This document shows, one piece after another, positions 23,536 through 35,785 of a DNA stretch of 64,000 nucleotides; position 1 is the stretch's first letter, and every line of letters begins with the position of its first letter. The position numbers and the translations under genes were made by a program. The notes beneath the pieces are model-generated. The model made no database searches and was not told where the DNA came from. It saw nothing but the letters and a program-made list of their open reading frames with translations. The DNA lies in contig JAEUBA010000036.1 of NCBI GenBank assembly GCA_018257865.1, positions 1 to 64,000 of the forward strand, in the 5' to 3' direction. The DNA is from Stereocaulon alpinum. Its lineage: Eukaryota > Ascomycota > Lecanoromycetes > Lecanorales > Stereocaulaceae.

Positions 23536-24867
23536 GGGTCAAAAGTTCTCGCACCATCCCCCACCAAACTTTCCACCCCCCCAAACATTCTAATGCTGCA
23601 CCACCAACTTACACGGAGAAGGCTTGTAACTTTACATAGTAATTATATAGGGTATATATAAGGTTTCTCCAGTCGCATTTATAATCTAGTATTTAGTGTA
23701 CCAGCCCTCAGCCTGAATATATGCAGCAACCCGCCTAGGCATACTCCTTACTAAACGGTCTAATAGGTCCTTATCTATTAGGTGCTAGGCCCTTTCTAAC
23801 GCCTCCTATAGGGCGTCCTGCACCCTATTATTATCGCCACGGACTTGCTCTATATTAGGGCGCACCTCGTAGACCAGCTGCTTCAGGCGATACTAAAGAT
23901 ACTTAATAGGGTTTAAGTCTAGGCTATACGGGGGCTATTCTAGGATATCAACCCCTATATCGTTAAACCAATTGCGGACTGCGTGTACTATATATATTAG
24001 GGCGTTATCCTGCATAAATAGGAGCCCCAGCTCCTAGATTTGGGGGATATTCTCCTCCAAAACGTCGATATAGGACGCTGCTGAGTAGCCTTACCTCCTA
24101 GAGTCTATATCGCGTACTATTCAGTATAGATTGCTTCTTTCCCGGCTCCAGAACGCCGCCCAGACTATAATACTAACGCCCTTACCCTTTTTATAGGGGT
24201 TGATCATCTCCTTATTCCACTTTTCGTAGGGGTAGCGGAAGACCTATACGGGGTCTCGTCCAGTTCCGCGCTCTACCGAATACTCGTCAGACCAGATTAT
24301 ATTGCGCTACTGTTCTAACGTCTAGTACTGCCTAGCTAGGCACTAAGCAAGCCGTTTACCAGCTACCTCTAGGGTAAGTAATAGGCGCTTTTTGGTACGC
24401 CAATTAAGGAGGCTATAGGCCTTAAGCTCGCGTTATAGGGTTTTTCGGCTGTAACTAAGCCCCGCGTCTACTATAAGGTCCCTATAGCTGATCCGGGGGT
24501 TTCTGCGTACAGAGCGTATAAGCTTGCGTCGGTCGCGCTCAGAGAGCTTCTTAGGTCTGCCAGTACAGGGTATTAACTCCCCCTAGTAGCGCTGGAGGTC
24601 GAGGTTCTGGGTTGATCACATCGTAGATTTGGGGATTCCGAACTGCTTTTCGATTCGGTAGGGTATTATACCCGCTGAAAGCCGCCCCATAATTATTCCT
24701 CTTTGGTACGGGCTTAGGTTAGGACCCCGGCGAGAATTACTATCTATACGCCCCAGCGGAGTCCGCGACATCTTGCTATTAGGGTTGAAAGTAGGAGGGT
24801 TGGGGGGTGCCAAAACGCGAAAACGCGGTTTTACGCGAATGGCGCGAAAACTAAAGTCCTAGTACAG
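23529..24867 (-). mobile_element. Tc1/mariner-type DNA transposon, 1339 bp, complete ends
   Basis: Imperfect terminal inverted repeats of about 30 bp match across CTAGG and AGTT-TCGC-CCAT blocks. The outer bases are CAGCTAGG at 23529 and, read on the minus strand, CTGTACTAGG from 24867. Both ends are flanked by TA (23527-23528 and 24868-24869), the Tc1/mariner target duplication. The size fits the superfamily, and one transposase frame fills the interior. The interior is depleted in CA/TG, so RIP has acted on it. Confidence 0.85.
23686..24813 (-). pseudogene. Tc1/mariner transposase, RIP-inactivated
   Basis: One minus-strand frame of 376 codons runs from ATG at 24813 to the stop at 23686-23688 without a net frameshift, but with several in-frame stops; the first is at 24616-24618. 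The N-terminus (residues 30-65) is a helix-turn-helix resembling fungal Tc1-type transposases (LSPYQRG...IGMGRLS-like, then IPKST). The DDE catalytic core follows: IWSDEYSVE supplies the first Asp, FMQDNA the second, and PPYSPDLNPI precedes the last acidic residue. That position is now followed by Lys (NPIK) where family members have NPIE, a G-to-A change. It encodes no active enzyme. Confidence 0.88.
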
Positions 24868-24869
24868 TA

Positions 24870-27352
24870 AAGCCTTCGGTAGTACCGGCTAGAGAGCTAG
24901 AAAGATCTCAGATCCGAAGTCGAACTCCGAAGCCATGCTAAGAACTCATCATTAGCTCTCAAACTAGACAGACAGATTGAGAGAGTGAAGTAAATAGTCA
25001 GGCGAGGAGATCGAGCAGATCCCAGCAGGCGGAAATGCCTGGTGGATTTGAACGCATCGCGAGTCACATAGAAGCTACACTCACCGTGCAAAAGAACAGA
25101 GAGATGGAGTATGGGCCACAAAGAAATATCTACCAGTCAAACTTGCGCGGAAGTCGTCGATTGACAGCCAACTAAGGCAGTGCCTTGCGGAACTGGGACC
25201 GTGTATTCATGCGAAGAGTTATTTCTGGAAGTTGAGGATCAGACATTTTGCGCTTGAATAACGCTCATTTGTGGATGTAATTTACTCTAATTGAGCGGGA
25301 TACAAGGCATACCTTGAAATACCACGCCCAGAATTTCAAGTCTTGGCATTTTACACAAGTAGGGTTATGAGCACTGAAAATTGACATGCAGCAGCTTGAA
25401 AGCAAGCTTTCAGAGACGGAAAGCCCCTGCACCGTGCCACAATTGCTCACATTAATCCTGCAAGTGCTTTGATCAATTAGACTTACAGAAAGTCCACACA
25501 CTTATCAATCCTGAAGTGACTGCAACAATTAGGCTTGAGCCAAGTGAATGATCTGGGAATACGATCTGTGATAGGTTTGTATACATAGAACTGCTAGAAC
25601 CTCCCCAACCGGTCAATGCCATCGTCTCTTAAGATCAACACGTCGCTGACCTTGGCTCCACTCTTCGCGCTTGTGCGTCATAGAGCTCTCTCCTTCTGCA
25701 AGAGCCAACGTTCCTTGACTACCCATCCTGAATAATGGCAAAAGCCGCACGCAGCCTCTCATCGTGCAACTCGGTCGAGCTCCGTCAGTACTCACTGGAA
25801 GGACTTGAAGTGGATGACGTGGTGACTCGTTCGGCATCTTGATGGCTGTTGACTATGGAATCTTGGATATCAATCCTAATCTAACATTTCAGGCACATAG
25901 TCATGAAGCTTACCGTGCTCTGCTTGAGCGTCACGTCGACCAAACCTGGCCGCCTAGGCTCATAACGTTGATATTGAGGCCGCATACCAGTACAAGAACT
26001 GGTCGCTCTAGTTATTTACCCTTGATGTGCCCCTCAACGAGCCTTCCCTACTTATCGGGGCAAATTGATCTTGGCGGAGGCCAGTCGATGATTGGGTAGC
26101 AAGCCACAGCATTCCTGAACACCGAGTGCCCCACGACAGTGCTCTCATCACATGAGTACACGCGACGACGACGTCTTAGATATGAGACCTGCCATTTCCG
26201 ATCCTTCAATTCCACCAGGTATCTCAAATTGCTATTTGAAATCGGCTGTGGTAGTTCAGATGGCGGTGAAACCGTCTGCAGGCTGCAGACTTACACTGAT
26301 ATAGACCATTCATCAGGAGAAGTCATAATGTTATTGAGCTGGTCAAGTTGGACCTCGGAGATGGTGCCGCGAACGAAGCAACGCTTGTTCCGAAAAGAGA
26401 CGGCAAACCGATTGGTTGGCTTGCGCTGGGAGTGATGTCTTGATACAAGAATCACAATTGATGTTGCTTCTATCTAAGGATAAGGAGGCAGCGGAATTAG
26501 CCGTCATACGTCAAGACCTTTTTTCTCATGCTTCCTCGGCCAGGTCTCCGAATGCGGACAGTCGATTAATGTCCGTAGTGTGATTCAGATATTTCTTGTA
26601 TTCTCCCAGCCAGAATTCATCGATATCTCGTATGAGACTAGTCGTAACTGAACGATGGCAAGGGACTTGTAATGTGGAAATGATCCGATGGCAGGTTGAA
26701 CGGGAATAGGGATGACCTTTGCAGCTAATAGAGAATATCAAATTCGACGAGACTATCCGGACCCCGTCCCTAGTAAGCCTCTGCTTACTATACTGGTGCA
26801 TTTAGGTCCAGTGTCATTCTTCGGCGTCGTGCAAGAAACACTGAGGATGTTCCCCGCCAGATGGAAGTAAAGCTTTGCTGAGAACGCACTGGGAGCAGAC
26901 AGTCATCGTCAACGTGGGATTACAACTGTCACTACTTATTACACTTCACAATCTTTTGTGGCTGCACATAGAAAGCCAGCTACCTTACTTCTATCACTCC
27001 AATGATGGTGGGAGGGCCCGGATTGTGCCTACCATGTTTACATAGAGCCGCGAGGACAACGCTTGGCGATCTAATCTCGATAGTAGTCAATCCTTGGCGC
27101 GGATCTCCACCCGGCATCCCATTGGAGGACGGATCTCCTAGCGCAGTCTTCCACGCCTCACCCCTGAGACGCTGTGGGAGGCGCTTCCACCATCTCGAGT
27201 CTAGATATCTGTCCTACCATCATTTGTACAACCCAGTCACTCCTGGACCTCACGTGCGCGTCGGCACAATACCTTACACTCTTTTACAGTGCAGCATCCT
27301 GCACTTGCGATCTTCGAAAACACTCTCGTTCACATATTATTGACTTGCCAAC
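24870..27352. other. Intergenic, 2.5 kb, no gene recognised
   Basis: Base composition is normal. The largest frames are 25839-26099 (+), 26139-26435 (+) and 26526-26801 (-, 91 codons ending LSAFGDLAEEA). None shows a recognisable domain, and the two + frames are in different phases, as expected for decayed coding DNA or chance. The final 300 bp are the promoter and leader of the Crh-type gene. Confidence 0.45.
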
Positions 27353-28481
27353 ATGTCGCTCCTTCTTTCCCTCGCACTCCTTCCCGTGTTAATCTCCCCA
27401 ATCCTAGCTCAGACCTGGACCAACTGCAATCCTCTGAACCAAACGAACTGCCCCGCCGACACCGCCTTAGGAATCCGTAACGCGACCTACAACTTTGTGA
27501 CCTCGTCGGCCGGCTCGACCTGGAACACGACCAATGGTAACCTAAAGTACGGCACCCAAGGCGCCGAATTCACCATCAATCGAAAAGGCGATGCGCCAAC
27601 GATCCAGACGAACTTTTACATATTCTTTGGTGAGGTGGAAGTATGGATGAAAGCCGCGCCAGGGCAGGGGGTTGTGTCAACAATCGTGTTGGAGTCCGAC
27701 GACCTTGATGAAGTTGATCTGGAGATCATTGGCAGCAACGCCACCCACGTCGAGAACAACTATTACGGCAAGGGGAACACAACGAATGAGGCGGCGAAAG
27801 CGAAGTGGTACCCCGCCGCTACACCCCAGGAAGTCTTTCACAATTACACTACGAAATGGACGAAAGAGACACTGGAGTGGTACATCGATAGGAACGTTGT
27901 GCGAACGCTTGCTTATGCTGACGCTGTTGAGGGCAAGAACTACCCGCAGTCGCCGATGAATGTTAGGATTGGCGTTTGGGCGGCTGGAGATCCAAGTAAT
28001 AATAACTATACCGTGGCATGGGCTGGAGGGGAGATCGATTACAGCAAAGGGCCGTACACGATGTATGTGCAGAGTGCTAGAATCACGGACTACTCGACGG
28101 GTTCAGAATACATGTATGGGGACAAGACAGGGAGCTGGCAGAGTATCAATATTGTCGCGTAAGTTCTCGTTATAGCTATGCGCGAGTACTCGCTAACAAT
28201 GCAATAGCGGCAACTCCACCGCCGCCAAAACCCTTTCCGCCCCCCCGCCTGTGTCCATGGCCCAACGATGGGCCGACCTTCCTACCGGGGCCAAGATTGG
28301 TATCTATGCAGGCGTGGCTGGTGTGGCTTTCGCCATCATCGCCTTATGGGCACTTTGCTGCGTCAAACATAGAAGAGCTGGGAGAAAGGAAGGCGCGCTT
28401 GCTGATGCAGCCTTTGAGAAAGATACGGCGGAGCTATTAGCATATAGGGCAGAAATGGGGAGTGCAAGACGTGGTTTTTAG
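27353..28481 (+). CDS. GH16 Crh-type cell-wall transglycosylase with C-terminal membrane anchor
   Basis: Exons 27353-28158 and 28208-28481, intron 49 nt (GTAAGT...TAG, GCTAAC branch site), phase checked; 359 aa. A signal peptide (1-20, cleavage after ILAQ) precedes a GH16 catalytic domain. The active site DEVDLE has nucleophile Glu120, helper Asp122 and acid/base Glu124. Crh/Utr2 enzymes link chitin to beta-1,3/1,6-glucan in the wall. Many N-x-T/S sites indicate secretion. Instead of a plain GPI signal, the second exon encodes one membrane helix (about 299-321) followed by a basic cytoplasmic tail of about 38 residues. The enzyme is thus predicted to be a type I membrane protein facing the wall. 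Activity on chitin or glucan is assumed from the family. Confidence 0.92.
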
Positions 28482-29609
28482 AGATCCGCAGACGGTTCGG
28501 TGATTGGACCGAAGAGCAGTGGGCGATGACATATATTTGCATATCCGGCGAAGGGCTTCGGGCTGGTTTCTGAGGCTATCTGCGCGTGTTGTACAAATAG
28601 GATCTGATGCTAGATCTATGACCCCAATGGGCTTGCCCTGGTTGAGACTGCTAGGAGCCCTGCTGCAGCCGACTTCTAGCTCATGCACCACAACTATAAT
28701 CAAACCGCCTGCGTTGCCGCATCCTCGAGTTGTCAAATTCCGCATGAAGATGTGTACCATGCGCGTTGGGCTTCCTCTTTCACACGAGCACCGCCGTGCC
28801 TGGCGCTGCGACATTTACACCTTCAAAACACCCGATCCCAAGCTATTTCGGGTCCACAAGCCATCCCTCGTACTACCTGCTTAAGGCCATGGCGCCTTCA
28901 CTTCATCGCAATTGCATTCACTAAACTACTTGGCTCGTTCCCATACCTAACCATCTAGGGGGAAGAGGTTCCTCGGCTATTACACGATGCAAGTACGGCA
29001 CTTGGTACTAGTTACTACTTATGTGATTCATGCCAAAGAAGCATCCTTGCCCAAATTGCGGGCTGACGGTATGGCATAGCGCAGTTTCATGAGGCTCAAC
29101 AACAGCCTTGAGAAAGCGCAAGCAGCTAGGTTGTTGTTGTTGTCGTCGAAGGCTTAGCGAAGTCTTGGTGTTTGGAAATAGACGTTTTAGCGTAGTTCAC
29201 GGCAGCTTGGTAAGGTCACCGCTTCGTTCTAGGGCGTCGTTAACAGCCCCTGTTGCAAATGATAATATAGCATTGCCACAATCCAATATACAACTGGGAG
29301 CTTCTGGATCGCTCCGGCGCACATAGCCTCATGCAGGAACAAGAACGATAGCATTTCACTCAATCAGATCTGGAATAGAATACCAACTGTGGGTTGCTCA
29401 TTGGCACGATTTTCGTATCGTAAGACCAGCGTCAATTCTATGATGAGTGGCTGAAGGACCGGATCCTTCGATGAGTTCCTGCCTTTATATACTCAGTGAG
29501 AGCCTTCTGTTTCTTCAAGCAGTCCTCCCGTGCCTGCTATCCTCCGTATCCACTGTAATATCCTGTACTCGGAATTTCCGCGTCCTGCTTGATTGTTTCT
29601 TTTGCAGGC
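28482..29609. other. Intergenic, 1.1 kb, no gene recognised
   Basis: Several short frames overlap on both strands without domain signals. The stretch includes the 3' end of the Crh-type transcript and the former promoter of the decayed protease-like gene. Confidence 0.5.
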
Positions 29610-31419
29610 ATGATGCGCACCTCCTTCTGCTATGTCCTCTCTTCATCGTTACTAACGACCCTGGTATCCGCATCGTCGCCTTTCGTGGTAGCATGGAACA
29701 ACACGCAATTCATACGGTCCTGACGGACCATGGCTGGTTTTAACGATTTAAGTCAGTGCAGACGAAAACGTCGATGGCTTAAACACAGTCGATCTTCATC
29801 CCGGTGGTATATTCCAGCACCTAATCCTTGCAAAGCAATTCTGTGGCCGCGAAAGCGCCAACCGATGTCCTGCATCCGCTGCTGGTCTCTACGGCGTCGC
29901 CTCTTCCCCCAATATTATCAGGGACGTGACGACTTTTGAGGGCTTTGTGAGGCAATGGGGTAGTGGAATGGCTCAGAATCTCAGCAGTACCGTACGCAAC
30001 GTGGTCGATGTGATCAGCATACAAGGAGCGCAATCACAGAATTGCTCTTTGACGGTGGGCAATTCCACCATAGCGGCAGCCGATGCAAGGTTGATCGAGC
30101 TCCCTGACGGAACGAACTACTACGCTCAAGTGGGCCAGCTTTCTCTCGGTGCTCCCGGCGCTGGTGTGCAGCCTTTCAGCAACGTACCAGGCTTTGGAGA
30201 TGTCTTTGGCAAGACAGTTCCAGGTACTGCGTCTACCGATAGAGACATACCATCGAACTCGTTCGGGCTTCATTGTAGATCTGCATCTCTCAACCAGGTC
30301 GGATCCTTGGTCTTTGGCGGCTACGATCAGAGTAGGGTCCTTGGTGATGTTGCTGCCTTGAATTTAGTGGGTGGCAATAACCAGATGATTGCCCAACTAC
30401 TTGACATCGAGATCGGAGTTGAGACTGGAGGGACACCGTTCACCAACAGCTCCGTCTCCTATCCAGGACCAAACTTTAAAAACCATGCACCCTATATCAC
30501 AGGCCTCCTTCAGCAGAACGCTTCCTTCTCTAACGGCCAGCCGACCGTCATCAACCCTGTCGTACCATACATGTACATGTCACCACCAACTTGCGCAAAC
30601 ATTGCGCAGAATCTGCCAGTGACGTTGCAACCAGACATTGGGCTGTACACGTAGAACGAAGATGCGTACAAACAGATCGTTTCGTCATCGGCATATCTAG
30701 CTTTTGTATTTCAGCAAGTCGGAGCAGGCAACATGACGATCAAGGCCCCATTTGCGCTACTCAATGTAAGTCTTGAGCCGCCGATAGTGCCAACGCCGTA
30801 GCAGTACTTCTCCTGCCGCCCTTTCTACGCGAATGATGGTTCTGGCAAATATGAATTTGGAAAAGCCTTCCTCAAGGCTACTTTCGTCGGTATGAATTGG
30901 GGAGAGAACAAGTGGTTCATGGCTCAGGCACCTGGACCACGTGTTGGAGCTTCCAACGTGCAGAGCATCGGCCTGAATGATACCGCTATAAAATTTGACC
31001 CGATTGGCAACTTCGGCACGACATAGGCTAAAACTTGGATATCAATTCCTCGATCTGAAGCTGCAAACCCCAATTTCTTAGGCTCGGGATTCTCTACTGG
31101 AGCGAGAAGTGGAATAGGAATCGCTGGGGGCCTTGTGGGCTTCGCGCTCCTCGGGGCTGCATTCTGTTTGATCATTTGGATGCTCAGGAGAAAAGAACCA
31201 TATGAGCATCCGCAAAGGCTCGAGAGCGAATTGCTGGAGCAGAAACATACATCTTCACCATACTATCAATACCACGTGGTACAAGAGAAGGATACAACGC
31301 TGGCCTCTCGCACAGGCATGGGGTTGCCGCACGAGATGGACGGTCATGCCGAGGCTTCTGCTCTGTTTGAATTGGAAATCGAGAAAACAGAGAGATACAC
31401 GCTCATTAGAGAGTGGTAA
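29610..31419 (+). pseudogene. Decayed aspartyl-protease-like (A1 family) membrane protein gene
   Basis: The relic begins with a signal-peptide-like N-terminus (ATG 29610, MMRTSFCYVLSSS). A frameshift near 29711 follows, then stops at 29749-29751, 30652-30654 and 31024-31026. Between these the frame is continuous, apart from a probable 39-nt intron at 30766-30804. Content resembles fungal pepsin-fold proteins: GSLVFGGYD and PTVINP-like segments mid-way, then a C-terminal membrane helix (GIGIAGGLVGFALLGAAFCLIIW) and a cytoplasmic tail. At the place of the first catalytic DTG the sequence reads DLHPGG, so even the ancestor was probably a non-catalytic member. The last 130 codons are intact, suggesting recent decay. 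Sequencing error could explain one lesion but hardly four. Confidence 0.75.
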
Positions 31420-31735
31420 TGGTGAATAGTGATTCAATGGTTAATTTCATCCCTCATTGAATTGCGTGTTTTGCTGCTACTTTCCGCACTCCTCATCGGT
31501 CATTGATTCTCGCAAGACGAACAGAAGGGTTTCGAGAAGCTCACTAAACAGCACCTCGGCCGGCAAAGGTTCACATTGACTCAAACCGACGACTATAAGA
31601 GCGAACTAGCGACTTTCAATCCGTACGAACCTAGCGTTACGCCAAGAAGATGATGATATCGGCGTGTCCAGGGCGTAGAGGCAGTCAGAGACACCAAAGA
31701 CGTCAGTGGTTCGTCTGTGTCTTCGTCCATCCAAA
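31420..31735. other. Convergent intergenic region, 316 bp
   Basis: The protease-like relic (+) and the zinc-cluster gene (-) end facing each other across this stretch. It should hold both 3' ends. No additional gene was found. Confidence 0.6.
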
Positions 31736-34440
31736 TCAGGTCCAGGCATCCTGTAGCACATCTCTCGTCCAATCTACCGAGTTGAGCCACTCCAGGAAGT
31801 CTGGTTCTTCTTCCGGTGCAAGCATTGAGGAAATGGTAAGTTCGGGTGGAGCTAAACCAGACATTGGATTCGATTCCAGGGATAGACTCGGCGGTGGTGT
31901 TTCGAGGACTTGATCGAGAATGCGTTTGATAACCTTCTTCATGCGCGTGCAAAGTTCGTAGTTACCTATACTTTCTAGCCAGTGCTTACATGAACTCCTC
32001 ATCGTATTCAGCTCTTACCTTCAGTAGGCTGCACCCATCCCAGACCGCCAACGAATATGCTAAGATTCTGAATGACTTCGGAGCGTGGCAGATTTAGACG
32101 CCGATTCTCGGGATACTTGGATTGCTTTAGTAGCTCGACGCTAAGTATTGCAGCTGCCGGGATACCGGTGTATATGATCTTTGCAGGTTCAGTATATGCC
32201 CACCCTAACAAGGTATGTATCAAGTGCTCACTGCCCAGACGAACCCGATTGAAGAGCGGGTGAGCTTATCTCTGTTTGCATATAGGACTAAGATGGCATC
32301 AAGCATTTTCCTTGCGGTATCAACAAGATCTTGCTTTGTCTTGAATGACCCAGACGGCAACCGGTCAAGTAGAAATCGATTGAGGAGAAATTCTAGGTAC
32401 AGCGCGATTTGGAAATTGAGAAGTAGAGCCATCTTCGGGTTGTGGCTTGGATCGTTGGCTTTGTACAACAAATGAGCTGGCATCTGCAAGTAGGTACTTT
32501 CAGAGCGACGTCTTAGCTCACTAAGTAGCTGTTAGACTGGTAGAATATCTGTTTAGCATATATCAAACTCACTCGCGACGTGTCTCGGTGTCATATGCTT
32601 CGATAGGTGGTCCCAGAGAAAGCTCCAAGATCTCATCCCTAATCAAAGACATTACGAACCAAGCACGGCAACTGGTATTTGGATGTACTTCACCAGATGT
32701 ATTCCATCCATCATAACCAAGTGCATTCTTTAGCTGTTCTAGCTCTTGCCCCTCTACCATCATCTGAGCATCGCTGAGGTCGAGGGGCATTCTGCACGTC
32801 GAATAACGCCGACTGAGGGCAGGTGGCCGCCCCGTGAGTGTTGAGAGTTTCTTATCGTTAGCGAAAACGTAACAGAATAGTCGCCTTCGCCATTCAGACA
32901 CCATGAACGAGGGCGCTAGCGTTGATGCTGGGGAGTATGCAATGTCAATCTCCCGGTGTAGACCCAGTGCTGTTATTGCACTGTAAATCTCAGTTTTTGT
33001 GAATGAACTACTGATCAAGGACTGCCGTTTTACCTAGCCAAACTGCCGTGCCTTCGCCACAACTGCTGACCTAGTCTCCGTTAAGCCACGCCCAAATCTT
33101 ACTGCTCTCTTGAGGATCAGGCCGAGGCTTACTATCGTCTCCTTCATAGTAACTTTGCAAGGTGTAAACGGCGCACATCAGACAGACAACAAAGTCGTTG
33201 ACGGCATCTACGTCGTTGCACAATGCCAGACATGCCTCGGCAGACTCTCTCATCTGGCCTCCGTAGTCTCTTTTGTTGTGTGGTTCACCATCCTGTGCGG
33301 TGGCAAATGACGTGTCCCACTGAGTAAGTTTGAAGTCAGCATTTCCTATTTCGATCAATGAGAGTCCAAACACAGAAAGTACATATTAGACCTAGATATG
33401 AATGCTCTATTCCCGGGAGCATGTCCTTCGAGGCGAACCGAAGCACGAAAATGGAAGAGTGGGGGCCAGGTTGGGTGACATACGTCGGACAGAGTCATGG
33501 CTGAAAATCCAAAAGCAGCGAGTAGGTTTCCCACGATCTCCCAGCGTAGCCGTAGGCCGGAAAATGAGTCCATCCATTCCAGTGTACTTTTCGCAGGGGC
33601 CAAAGGCGACATGGCGTTTCTGCAGAGCTCCCTTGACACGGCTGAAAGCTTATCAATTCTTCTTGGACGGCCCAAGGCATCTCCGAATGTCGACCACATC
33701 TTTTCGTGGCAATAGAGTACAACCTGTTCAGGGATCATCGCATCCGCGACTTTGAAATATATTTCAATCAGTCTGTCACATACGGCCTTGTCCGGCCATC
33801 TTTGCAGAATACGGACACCCTGATCAATATACTCCTGTGCCCGCCCGTACGTAGCAAGCATATCAATGTCTTGATCGTTGACATTCATAGCTTGCTGGGG
33901 GGAATCTTCAATGGTGTTGCCCAGTCTATTTTCTCGGAAAATTGCGGAATAGCTGGTGGGACTAAATGAGCATAAGAAGAGAAGCTTTATGATACAAGCG
34001 ATTGCAAGGCATTACCCCAGGAAGTCCGCCGGCTGATCACTAGCCAGTTTCGTGGTGTCAGGTGTAGGAAGATGGCGATGCAACCTTGGGCCAATCCATT
34101 CAATGGGATCTGAGCCAATCGACGATACGGTTTGGATGATTGGGGCATGTAATTGTGACTCTGACCGAGAGGCCTCTGATCTTCTACTACTGGAATGCTG
34201 TTGTTGTGTCATTGGAGCAGGGTGATAAACACAGCGCACTTGGATTTTCCTTTGAATGCATCGTCCACAGTTTGGCATGATGTGATCGCACTTGAGCTTC
34301 GACTTACGGCAAGGCTCGCATGATTGTGGCCTACCATTTCGACGCAGGGGGCTTTGACTTTGACTAGGTTGAGATTGAGACATCTTGAAGACGTCAGCAA
34401 AATGCAATAATGCTGTCGCAACACTATGGTAGTATCTCAA
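31736..34440 (-). CDS. Zn2Cys6 fungal transcription factor, 737 aa, 8 exons
   Basis: Exons, minus strand: 34440-34016, 33961-33484, 33319-33133, 33070-33034, 32980-32573, 32520-32232, 32178-32019, 31965-31736. All seven introns are GT-AG (52-62 nt, except 164 nt for intron 2) and the total is 738 codons including stop. The zinc cluster has Cys41, 44, 51, 58, 61, 70 (C-x2-C-x6-C-x6-C-x2-C-x8-C) followed by a basic/Gln-rich linker. The middle homology region shows hallmarks of the fungal_trans domain: LWRRHGSLASAITALGLHRE across the exon 4/5 join, then EWRRRLFCYVFANDK. The C-terminus is acidic. It is a nuclear DNA-binding regulator; targets are unknown. Translation may instead start at Met20 (34383), placing the Ser/Gln-rich stretch first. 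It diverges from the PIG-P gene. Confidence 0.9.
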
Positions 34441-34779
34441 AGAGAGGAAGAGCGGGATTCTCTTTGGGTACGTTAGAATATTGGTGAAATTTATGGTGGA
34501 TGAGGCCTACAACTTGGTCTACCCGCAATATACCGTACTGTATAAGGTTAGGTACCGTAGATTATACAGTATTGGCTTGTTCCGGGCGGGTCAGCCCCCC
34601 GAGCCCCCTAAGCAAGCGTTCTGAATGAGTCCCTAAATCGTGACTAGCCGATGATTACGTAGGGCGCTGTCAGCCTGTCAGGGCCGTTCTAGCACCCGCG
34701 GTCCCGGACCGTTCCAGAGTACCCTGTCATCTTGACAAGCTTGCCGATCGAGATGTTTCCAGGACCTTGAGACCTCGTC
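34441..34779. promoter_or_regulatory. Bidirectional promoter region between the zinc-cluster regulator and PIG-P
   Basis: 339 bp separate two divergent start codons, so the stretch must hold both promoters and leaders. It contains a GTACCGT/ACGGTA-like inverted string near 34525-34560 and CG-rich CCGG-type motifs near 34580 (GGGCGGGTCAGCCCCCCGAG), which could bind zinc-cluster factors. Autoregulation is inference only. Confidence 0.5.
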
Positions 34780-35785
34780 ATGGCAGCGCAAAGCAGACGG
34801 CGAGCAGCAGTACCTCCTCTTCATCCCTTCAAGCTAGGTGAACCCACAACGCCCGACGAGCAGACGCCAAGAGCGCTGCCACTAGACCACCCTCTAGCAA
34901 GCTCCTCATCAGCCGATGGCGACGAAGAGAAGGATGACGACGATGAGGATGACAACGACAACGACAATGGCCTCGAATCACGATATAAGCTCGATGGCGC
35001 CTCTTCTAGCGAGTCTTCGGACTCAACATTAGACGACGACGAACATGCCGCACCCTTTCTTCACCACTCCAACTCGTCCTTCCTCATGGCCAACGCCTTC
35101 GCGCCACCATACTACAACAGGCCTCCTACACCTCTACCAGCTTCGCCATCCTTGACATCGCTGCTGAGACCCTCTTTCTCTACTACTACGTCGCGTCCCA
35201 CGACACCAGATAGCTCAGAGGGAGATACTCCGAATGACACTGAAGCTGCTGTGGCCAAGTCTGCTCGCACTGCTACCACTGTGCCTAGAGCCAGTCCTAA
35301 GGTGCCTACATATGAATACTATGGCTTCGTGCTGTATTTGCTGTCATCCCTCTTCTTCTGTAAGTGCTGGCTCTACTCTCGTGACCTGAATGCTAAGAGA
35401 TGCAGTAATCTATCTACTCTGGTCCTATCTTCCTTCTCCGTTCCTACATCAGCTCGGCATATATTACTACCCCAATCGCTGGTGGTCTCTTGCGATTCCC
35501 TCCTTCCTCGTCATGACAATTGTCTACATCTACGTTGCCCTGGCATCGTACAATACTGGCTACCTCACGCTCCCAATGAGTAGCATTGAGAACATTGTCG
35601 ATAAAGCGGCGCACGTTGCAGTCATAGACAGCAACGGCCATATCCAGAGAAAAGGCCGACAAGGTGGAGTTGCAATAGGTATAAAAGACGCAAAGGAGGT
35701 GGACTGGAAGATATTGTGGAACGAGGGCACCGATGCAGTGATGGACGTCCCCGTGGGAGGTGTTTGTGAGATACTATACGGATGA
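34780..35785 (+). CDS. GPI19: PIG-P, subunit of GPI-GlcNAc transferase
   Basis: Exons 34780-35359 and 35406-35785, intron 46 nt (GTAAGT...CAG, GCTAAG branch site), phase 1; 319 aa. Residues 1-175 are disordered, with an acidic Asp/Glu/Asn run (about 48-64) and Ser/Pro/Thr-rich stretches. The PIG-P domain starts around residue 178 (YEYYGFVLYLLSS). It continues across the splice site with LIYLLWSYLP, the conserved YYYPNRWW motif between two membrane helices, and YNTGYLTLP after the second helix. PIG-P is a small ER-membrane subunit of the complex that adds GlcNAc to phosphatidylinositol, the first step of GPI-anchor synthesis. The long N-terminal extension is common in filamentous fungi. Confidence in the family is high. 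Confidence 0.95.

Noticed and set aside
26526..26801. 91-codon minus-strand frame as a gene
   Set aside because: No domain, no start or splice context and no similarity recognised; left inside the intergenic entry.
33355..33484. Treating the frame break at 33355-33483 as a pseudogene lesion in the zinc-cluster gene
   Set aside because: A 164-nt intron with GTATGT donor, CTGAC branch site and CAG acceptor restores frame and the conserved protein sequence.
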